From Symbiodinium natans (Eukaryota; Sar; Dinophyceae; Suessiales; Symbiodiniaceae): a stretch of DNA of 64,000 nt. Position numbers and translations under genes: made by a program. The notes under the pieces are model-generated. The model did no database searches and was not told where the DNA came from. It saw only the letters and a program-made list of their open reading frames with translations. Where the stretch lies: contig CAJNDS010001857.1 in the NCBI GenBank assembly GCA_905221605.1, positions 646,793 to 710,792 on the forward strand, given 5' to 3'. Below, one piece after another: positions 21,450-31,000 of this stretch (its first letter is position 1; each line of letters opens with the position of its first letter).

Positions 21450-21740
21450 CCCCAAACCTAGAGGTAAGAGCCTCCGGCTCAAGCCGCCGACCCCGCAGGA
21501 GAACAAGTTTAAGGTTTGGGGTTTGGTGATTTTGTTTGCGGTTCCTGTTTGTAGGCCCATGTCCATGAGTTTACGCGGTGGGTGGCCTGTTCCTCCACGG
21601 AAAAGCTGGCGGGGTACTACCCCTCCCCCCCCCCCCCCCGCGTTTTGGGGGGTAAGGAGGGAAAGAGGGAGGTTTTCACCTCCTTTTCCCATCCAACACG
21701 CCGCCAGGGTCGGCGGACCCTAAACCCTAAACCCTAAACC

Positions 21741-21746
21741 CTAAAC
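21741..21746. repeat. Left target-site duplication of the LTR element
   Basis: CTAAAC abuts the 5' LTR, and the same six bases follow the 3' LTR at 31581. Removing the element plus one copy restores a perfect in-phase CCCTAAA array, which supports a 6-bp duplication. Confidence 0.7.
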
Positions 21747-22036
21747 TGCTGGTGTGCTCACGTTTTTCCGGGAAGAAGAGGGTGCATGTCGCTGTCAAGC
21801 GGTCCAAGCCCGGTGAAGGGCAACAACGAGGCCCGTGAAGGGCAAGGAAACACATGGCCCGGTGTGGGCACGCAGACGCAGTTTTTACATGTACCAGGCA
21901 TCGCAGGTATAGCACCTGAACGAGTAAGACCAAGGATTTCGTGTCGTTGCTGTTGCGGAAAAGGGAAATTCGAGTGAGCTCTACAAGCCATGGCCAACCC
22001 TGCAGATTCCATGCCTCCTGGGACCTCCAACCAGGA
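21747..22036 (+). repeat. 5' LTR
   Basis: 290 bp, identical to 31291-31580 except C at 21956 versus T at 31500. It starts TGCTGG and ends CCAGGA, an imperfect inverted pair, so the end is GA rather than the usual CA. Unusually, the polyprotein start codon at 21990 lies inside the LTR. Confidence 0.95.
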
Positions 22037-25000
22037 GGTTATGAGCCCAAATGGTGCTCGCCCTACTTCGCCGAGAATGACAACAACAGCTGCGGGGCCC
22101 GAGAGGGGCCAACCGGGGGTCGTAAGACCAGCTTTGGATGGTGGAGAGGCTCATGGAGCCCAACCGGAGGCCGTAAGGCCGGATGGTGCACTGGAAGCTG
22201 GCGGCACTGGTGTGGCTGGAAGTGTGGATGGAGCAATGGTTTCTGGAGATAGCATGGACTCTGGGCATGGTACAAGTGGTCAAGTGGCAAGAGTTCAGGC
22301 CTTGGCGCTAGCCTCTGGAGCGGTGGTTGCAGGTGGCATGCAAGCTGTGGTGGCCTCAACCTCAATGACGAGGGAGGTGGAGCCGGCCGGTGAAGCTGGG
22401 GACATGGGCATGCTGCGTGATGGCCTGAATAGTGGAGGGCATCAACAACCTGGAGGTTTCAGCTGGAATGCGCAAGGCAGTCCGATGGGAAGAGAGGCAC
22501 AACCGCGTGGTGCGATGCCGACCTGGGTTTCTCGCCTGGGAGCTTTCTTCCAGGCTATGGGGCAGTCACAGCAGGTGACACCCCCGGAGTGGATGCCGAG
22601 TCCCTTTCCGTCGCCTGTGACGAGACCGTCGAGATCGCAGAGGGCGTTGGAGTCACCTATGTCGCATGGGGAACGGGATGAGGCATCGAGGACGCCTTTG
22701 TTTGATGATGAGCAGAGGCAACAGATGAGGGCAATGGAGCAGCGGGCTCCACTGCTGTATGGTGCCACCGGGGTGGGACCGAGGCCTATGGATGGTGGTG
22801 GCAGTTCTGGAGGAAGCACCTATGAAGCGGTGAAGGAAGAAGTGCGTCAGCAGCTACAAGGACAACTGCAAGGGATGATGAGGGAGTTGGAGGAGTCGAA
22901 AAGGGAAGCAAGTAGCTTGAGAGAAGAGATGGGAAGGATGCAATTGGAGCGAGAACGCATGGGAGAAGGGCAGTGGCCACATGCAGCAAGGTCTCGTCCT
23001 GGGCAGGGATGGGGCCAACACCTGTGGAATGGTCTGGTGGGGGCCTTGCCGGGTCCGTCGGGCCAACTTGGGCCACGAGGCAATCCTGGTGCGCTACATC
23101 CAGTTCAACAAGGAGCTTTCCCCGAATCTCAAGGCAATCCTGGTCCGCTACCTCCAGTTCAGCAAGGAGCTTTCCCCGAATCTCAAGGCAATCCTGGTCC
23201 GCTACCTCCAGTTCAACAAGGAGCTTCCACCGAATCTCGAGGCAATCCTGGTCCGCTACCTGGGGGAAGTTTAGATGGTTTACGTCCAGTTCAACAAGGA
23301 GCTTCCACCGAATCTCGAGGCAATCCTGGTCCGCTACCTGGGGGAAGTTTAGATGGTTTACGTCCAGTTCAGCAAGGAGCTTCCACCGAATCTCGAGGCA
23401 ATCCTGGTCCGCTACCTGGTCGTTTTTTGAATGGTCAGAGTGACGCAGCAGGAGGTCGTTTTGGCTTTATGCCATCTGGTCAGAGTGACGCAGCAGGAGG
23501 TCAAGAGCAGCCGTTGGTCTATCCACGAGGTCCACCACAAGTTCTGGGAGGGCACCTTGGTCAATCAGGAGGTGCTGTGCAATCAAAACAACCACCGGCT
23601 GTGGCATCTGCAGAGGCACTGCCGGAGTCGGGAGGAGAAAGGGGGCAGCCGTCACTTGGTCCTGGAGGTGATCCCATGAGCAGGCTGTTGGAAGGTTTGG
23701 AGCGGGTGATTACGAAGTCCCAGAGAACCGAGGATGTGCACAAGCCGGTGGGAGACATTCCGATGCTTCCCGCCTTGAGTGATAGCGCTAGCGTGGACTT
23801 TGGGGACTGGCTCCACTGCCTGGAGCACGCTATGGGAGACCTCTCAACTTCGTCGGCGGAATGGTGGCAGGAAGTAAAGGACTGTGCCAAGGCGTACTAT
23901 GACTCCTACCAGAAGGCAGATCACTTCAATCGGCTCAACCTGGCACCTTTGGCTTCCCCTGTGCTGCAGGAGGCAAGGTGGCAGCGCGTTGATCGGAGGG
24001 CGGCCACGCTCTTGTTGGCATCGACGCCTGAGGACATCAGGCGGGAACTTGTGGCGTCGAGAGTGAGATCTTCGCTGGAAATTCTGAGCCGCTTGATGGT
24101 GCTGTATCGCCCGGGATCTGCGATGGAGAAGAGTTCTTTGCTGCGCCACTTGGAGTCGCCGCCAGCGACAAGTACTGCAGCTGAGGCCGTGGATGGTCTG
24201 CGCCTGTGGTGGAGGTACTTCCAGAGGGCCAAGGATTTGGGGGTTGTGATACCAGACCCGTCGGTGCTTCTCCGAGGTATCGACGTCTTGGTGAAGAAGC
24301 CGCTGTTGGACCACCATGAGGTGGCCTTTCGTATGAACCTGGTCCGCTACCAACTGAAGGTCGACTTCGTGCCGGTGGAGGACAACGTGAAGGCGGTGCA
24401 CAAAGCTCTCCTGGCGGAGTTTGAGCAGCTGGCCTCTAGAAAACCAAAGGGGGTGCCGGGCAACAACTCGCCATCGACCACGCCTAACAGTCCTCAGGCC
24501 AGACTGAAGGGTCTTACAGGTGGGGCAGCCAACAACCAACCCAAGGGGGAGAGTGCTGGATCTCAAAAGCCTTGCAAGTTTTTTGGTGTTACGGATGGTG
24601 GGTGTAGACGTGGAAAGGGATGCCGGTTTGTCCATAGTTGGCCGGACCGGGATGCAAAGAGAGAACGGTGCTGGAACTGTGGTGGGAAGGGCCATCAATC
24701 GAAGGCGTGTCCCACAAGGCCGACAGAAGGTACTACCACGACTGTGACGGCATCTACACCTACAACTCCAACGGCGGCGCAAGTGCAGGCGAAGCCGATG
24801 CAACCCGAGACCCAGAAGACGATCAAGGCGGATGATGTGGCCACGGTGATATCGGAGGCGAGTACGGTGGCGTCGACTCCTATGGCAACGAGATCTGCGC
24901 TAGATGACCCCATACCTGGCACGCCTATGGACATGCAGCAGATGTTGGAGAATGCGCAGAGAATGGTCAAGTCCTTGATGGAGCACAGCGCCACGATGAA

Positions 25001-28000
25001 GGTGATGCGTATCACCTCGGCTGAGAGTGAGGAGGTGCGAAGAGCTCAGGCCCTTGGAACGTTGCCAACAGTTAGCAAAATGGGGCTGTTGGATAGTGGG
25101 GCCACTCATGCACTACGACCGGGCACTGTGGAGGAGAAGAAGAAGGCCGCGAAGGTGGAAGTTGCGCTGGCCGGGGACACCAAGATTGAGTTGCCTCAGT
25201 CGGACAAGGGAACGATCTTGGGGGACAACCAAGCTCAACCAATTGTGCCCCTTGGAACCCTTGTTAGACAGCTGGGGTATGAGTTCGTCTGGAACGCGCG
25301 CGGATGCAGATTGAGACACCCTAGCCGACCTGAAGTACAAGTCTACACGCGGTCGTCGTGCCCAGAAGTCCGAGAGTGTGATGCTTTGAGGCTCATTGCG
25401 GAGTTGGAGGGCACCAAGGCCGACGAGGCGCTGAGGACCATGCAGGAACTGGAGACGTCGATCAAGGTGGCAAGGTCGCATGAGGGAAGGAACTGGGCGG
25501 ATTTCTTGAAGGACTACGTCGTAACGGGGGATCCCTCCGATGGTCTGCGAGCCGTTCTGAGCGCGGAGTTCATGTCGGACGTGCCGTTTGAGGACAAGAT
25601 CCGGATCTTCGAGAAAATCCCGCAGAGCAACGAGGAAGCCTGGAAGTTGATGAAGTCGCTCCCATTGAATCGCGCAAGACGGAGATCCTTGTGGGCAAGC
25701 CGCCGATGGATTGTGCACTTGTTCTCCGGGAAAGGGGAATCCTCAGATCCGATCAAGACCTTGACTGGGTGCAGGGTTCAGGGTCCACGAGGTGAAACAC
25801 GTGAGGCATCTATGGCAGAAGTGCTGGAGATTGACCTTACCCAGTCCAAATCGTGGGACATCGCAACCAATGGCGGCATCTTCGCGCTGCTCTTGTGGGC
25901 GGCCTCACAGGGGAAGATACATGCCATTGTGGGGGGACCACCTTGCAGGACCTTTTCCCTTCTACGACATCGCGAACTGCAGGGGCGTAACAATGCACCA
26001 CGGCCGGTGAGGTCGGCGCAACATCTCTGGGGTCTTCCTGGGCAACTGACAAGGGATGAAGAGGCACTGGTGAGAGGCGACAGCAACCTGATCTTGCGCA
26101 TGGTGTGGCTGTGGCTGGTTGCAGAAGCAGGCTTGGACATGTGTTACCCGAGAAGGGATAGGGGTCCGGCAGTGGCGTTCGGCATGGAGCACCCTGACGA
26201 TCCGCGCGAGTTCTTGCAACCTGGGGCAGTGTCCAATGAGGTCATGGAGAAGTGTGCGTCGTTTTGGAGAACGAAGTTGGTCGAGCACATGAAAAACAAC
26301 GGCATGAACATGTACCGGTTTGATCAGGGCGCACTTGGGCATCCCCAGAGGAAGCCAACGGGGTTGCTCACTACCATGGAGTTGGACGAGCTCAGTGGCT
26401 TGAAGGACACGAGACGTGAATGGCCGGAACCTGGGAATTCGAAGGACATGGCTGTTTGGGCTCCGGGACTACGAGAAGCACTGGCGAAGGGGATCCGAAG
26501 ATGGGCATGGAGAGGCGAAATTTCTGTGGCGATGAACACCTTCACTCCGAAGCAGCTGGAAGAATGGCGGCGTCACGTTGAAGCGGGGCATTGGCCATTT
26601 AGGAGAGATTGCTCGGTGTGTTTGTCGGCGGCGGGAACGGGGCGACCGGCGAGAAGAGTGCTTCACAGGGACGCCTACGTCTTGAGCCTGGACATTGGTG
26701 GCGCGTTTGCAGAAAAGGGAATAGACGAGCGGAACGACAACGGGAGGGCCAACAAGTACAAGTTCGTTTTGGCAGCTACCTATGTGTTCCCGAAGGCCTT
26801 TGATGTGGTCTCCAAGGACATGCCGATCCCTGATGACATCGATGAGTACCTGGGCCAGGAGGAGGTGGATGAGGAAGGTCCTGAACCAGAAGCAGCTGAA
26901 GAGGAGGTGGAAAGGAAGGAGGACAAGGACCATGAGGAGGAGTGGAAGAGATTGGTGGGGGACCTAAACAAACCACAAGAATTCCAGGTCCTCAGGTTCG
27001 CGGTTCCTCTCGCCAAACACAAGGGTGCGGACATCCTCGCGGCAGTCCAAGACCTTTACATCTACCTCAGGGCCAATGGATTTCCACTGGCCAGGATACA
27101 CTCTGACAGGGCACGTGAGTTCAGAACTAAGCAACTGCGAAAGTGGTGCCGGGAGCGGGACATCTACCAGACTTACACTGAAGGTTTGGCCCCGACGCAG
27201 AATGCCACGGCGGAGAACCAGGTGAAGTGGCTGAAGGCTAGGGCGCGTGTGTTGCTCACGGCTTCCGGCTTGAACAAGAAGTACTGGCCCTGTGCAATGA
27301 AGCATGCGTGTGCAGCCCACAACACTCGTCAGCTTGGAAAAACAATGACGCCGATTCAGTTCGGGTCCCAAGTGATGGTGAAGACAAAAAAGGATGTGGG
27401 GCCTTTCGACCCAAGATGGGAGGAGGCAGTGTACCTGGGTCCGGCCGATGATGTGCGTGAAGGGCATGTACTTGAACTGGCGGATGGAACCTGGCACAGA
27501 ACGCTGCACATGAGAGTGGTTCGAGATGATGAAGTACCCTCTGGTGGAGATGATTCATGGGTGGCCGATCGCGTAGATCCAGGACGGCGAGTTCGTGGAA
27601 AGAGGCGATTGGAAGATCCAGATGGCCCGGGAGTACGTGTGCTACAAGAAGGGCAAGAAGATGGAGAAGAAGAGATTGCGGAGCAAAGGGCCCACGACAA
27701 ACTTGAATATAACAAGTACGAAGACGAGGATGCGTTGGAGATCGTCCGAGCACTTCGGTTGACAAGTGGTCCGAAAAGGAGGGGGACACAGGACTTTGAT
27801 TGGTGTGGGAGTTGGAGCACGGGGGCCTACGTCCACGGAGGAGTCTGGGGCGTGCAAACCAACACGACCAAGTTCCCCAAGGTCACCCGTTTCCTCACGA
27901 CCTTTCTCAGGAACAAGATGAAGGAGCCAATGCCTTTCGGAACCATCGTCGTGAACGTGAACCAGGAGCTACTACCTCATCGTGACCTACACAACGAGCG

Positions 28001-31000
28001 AGAGTTCGCGAATTCGGTGTACGGCATGGGTGACTTTTCTGGAGGAGAAGTGTGGGAGCAGACGTACCTGGAAGAAAACACGGCGCTGGATGTGTACAGG
28101 GCAACAACCAGGGGATTGGTGCGTGGAAGAACCATGGATGTGAAGGGAAAGATCCAAGCCTTGTGGGCTCACAGGTGGCACGCGACGATGCCATGGACAG
28201 GAACCCGAGTCACCGTGGTGGGCTACGTTCCAAGGAAGTTCAAGAATGTGGGATCTGAGAACTACAACCTCTTGCGGGACATGGGTTTCATGGTGCCTGT
28301 TGGGGCAGATGAGGAGGAGGAAGACGATGTTCAGGAGCCGCAGCAGAAAGTATTGCAGGGGAACGACATCGAGAAGGGTGGTGGTTGGAAAGAAAGTGTT
28401 CATGTACCCGGGGGACATGTGGAGCTGGGAGTGCACTGGACAATGAAGTTTGTGCGTGAAGGGGATGGAGGCGAGGGTGAATTGAGCGCAACACCAACGT
28501 TCCCCGTCCAGGACCATGTTCGTGAAAGAGTACAAGAACGACTTCTATGGGCACGAGAACTGCTGGAGGAAGAAAGGGAGATATGGGAAAGACAAGAGAG
28601 GCAGACGGGCATTGTGGATGAGCATGTGAAGACCGTCATCGACAACCTGGAAGAGACCGTCGCCTACATGGAGCTCTATCTCATGCAGGACAACCAAGCT
28701 CATGTGGATGAAGTTCGCTTGAAAATGCTGCGTGTGAACAAGGTTTCGGTGGAGGAAGCGGTGACCCAGAATGTGGAGCAGCTGCTGCAAGGACTTGAAG
28801 GGCCCTTGGAAGTGGTGCACAATGTCAGCCTGCAGGAGGTAAGAGAGCACTTGACCGACTGGGTGCCGAGCATGAAGAAGGAGGTCGCGACGCTGGAGAC
28901 ATCCGGGACTTTGAGACCAATACCTTTGTCTCAGGCAAAGCGGCAATCTGAAGCGGGTGAGTTGATCTTGGTGCCGGGCAAAACTGTGTTTACGGTGAAG
29001 CCGCCGGAGGATGCGCATCAGAGCAAATACAAACGGAAAACCCGTTTCGTAATATGCGGGAATTTTGTCAAGGATGGTGACACCATGGAGCTCTACACCG
29101 CGAATGCAAAGGCCGAGAGTGTGAGATGTTCACTGGCGACTGCGGCGAGTCGAAACTGGGAAGCAGCTGGAACGGACATTAACAGCGCCTTCACCTTGAC
29201 ACCGATGACGGAGAGTGCTACGCAATACGCGGTGACGGCTCCGAAGATTCTGGTGGAAGCTGGTGTGGTGCCCCCGGGAACAGCGTACAAGGTGGATCGA
29301 GTCTTGTATGGCTTGCGAGAGGCTCCTCGTCTGTGGGGAATCTTTCGGGACAGGCGGATTCGCAACGCCCGCCTGACGGTGGATGGGCGCGACATGAAGT
29401 TCACGCAGCTTGAAACGGACGAGTCGGTGTGGCGTTTGCATCCGGTGGATGATCCACAGGAGACCATCGCGATGATGGTGGTTTATGTCGATGACGTGTT
29501 GTTCCTCGGCAAGCGGGCCCACATCGAGGAGATGTACTCATGGCTGGTGAATGGAACTGAGGAGGAGGGCGCTGGATGGAAATGCAGTCCGCTGGAGTTT
29601 GTGGGAAAGGACCCTGTGCGCTACCTGGGAATGGAGATACGCAGCAAGATGAAGGACGGAGGGATCGCCTATCACGTGTGTCAAGGGGGCTACATTGGAG
29701 ATCTCTTGCGTGAGCATGGTGTGGAAACGTGGACTCCGTCGTTGGTACCTGCAACCCGGGAGGCAATGCCGCAGGTCCCCGAGCCGGAGGATGGAGCCGA
29801 GGAGGCAGAACCGGATCCTTCGGCGGTGCATGCTGCTCAGAAACTGGCTGGAGAGCTGTTATGGCTCAGTATGCGTACTCGACCTGACGTGAGCTTTGCT
29901 GTGGCTCATGTATGCAGTGCCGCTACCCGATGTCCTGAGGCTGCGCTGAAACTGGGGCGCATGGTGTTGCGCTATCTTCGTGACACCGTGGACCTCGGCT
30001 TGACCTACGATGGCACAGGACCGACTGTGCTGGCTTATTCAGACGCCAGCTATGCGCCGGGAGGCGGACGCAGCTTCGGATGTGCTGCGACGATGTTGCA
30101 TGGAGGATTTGTGGCTTGGAGAATGGCGCGACAACCCGTGATATCTCTCTCGGTGGCGGAGGCGGAGTTGTATGAGGTCATCAATGCCTACCAGCAAGCC
30201 ATGAGCATCAAGGAGTGGATCAAGGAGATTCATCCGAAGGTGGACGTCACCATGTTGATCGACAACCTGGCGGCACTGGGGCTCGCGACAAGTTCCCCAG
30301 GAAGCTGGAAGACACGTCACCTTAGGATACGGGCGCGATTCCTGCGTCAGGAGACAGCGTCGGGGCGTCTGGAGCTGAAGCACTCCCCGGGGGAGGTGCA
30401 GGCGGCGGACATGGGAACGAAGGCAGTTCCTGCACCACGACTGCGTGATCTTCGTGTTCTTTGGAAGATGATGACAGTTGGAGAGTTCCTGGAGGGCCCG
30501 AAGGAGGTGATCCTGAATGGGATCAAGGTGCCGGAGTCGGAGGTTCGCTTCAACCAGATGAGGATCATGATGATGTTGGTGGTATGTGCCTTGGTAAAGG
30601 GCACGCAGGGAGCAGAGCTGCCCCAGCAGCCTAAGAAGGACCCTTTGCCCTACGACGCTGGAATCGAGTTCTATGGCTTGATGGTGCTTTGTGGTGTGGC
30701 GATGATTGGAATCTGGGAGGTGATGAAGTGGTGCCTTGGAAGATGCTGTGGTAGTGATGAGGCTACAGTCCGAAGGGCCCGGAGACTTCTGCGAATCCGA
30801 GATCAGACAACGAGAGCCCTTCAAGAGGAGCTGATGGGATTGCGGGCGGAAGAGGTGCAGTCCTCGCCTCCTGTGAGTCAGGGCTCCCCTGTGGCTATGT
30901 CATCGTCGTCGTCAGCTACTGCGCCAACTACACGATTGGTGGAAAATGTGGAGCCAGCTCGGACAACCACGGCGGTTGCCGAGGAAACACAAGTGGGCCA

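Noticed and set aside
22037-22050. tRNA-Met primer-binding site after the 5' LTR
   Set aside because: GGTTATGAGCCC shares only scattered bases with the usual TGGTATCAGAGC-type site, so I do not call it.
21758-30824. Many overlapping reverse-strand and off-frame ORFs within the retroelement
   Set aside because: They are shadows of the 3082-codon ORF in GC-rich sequence and carry no recognisable domains.
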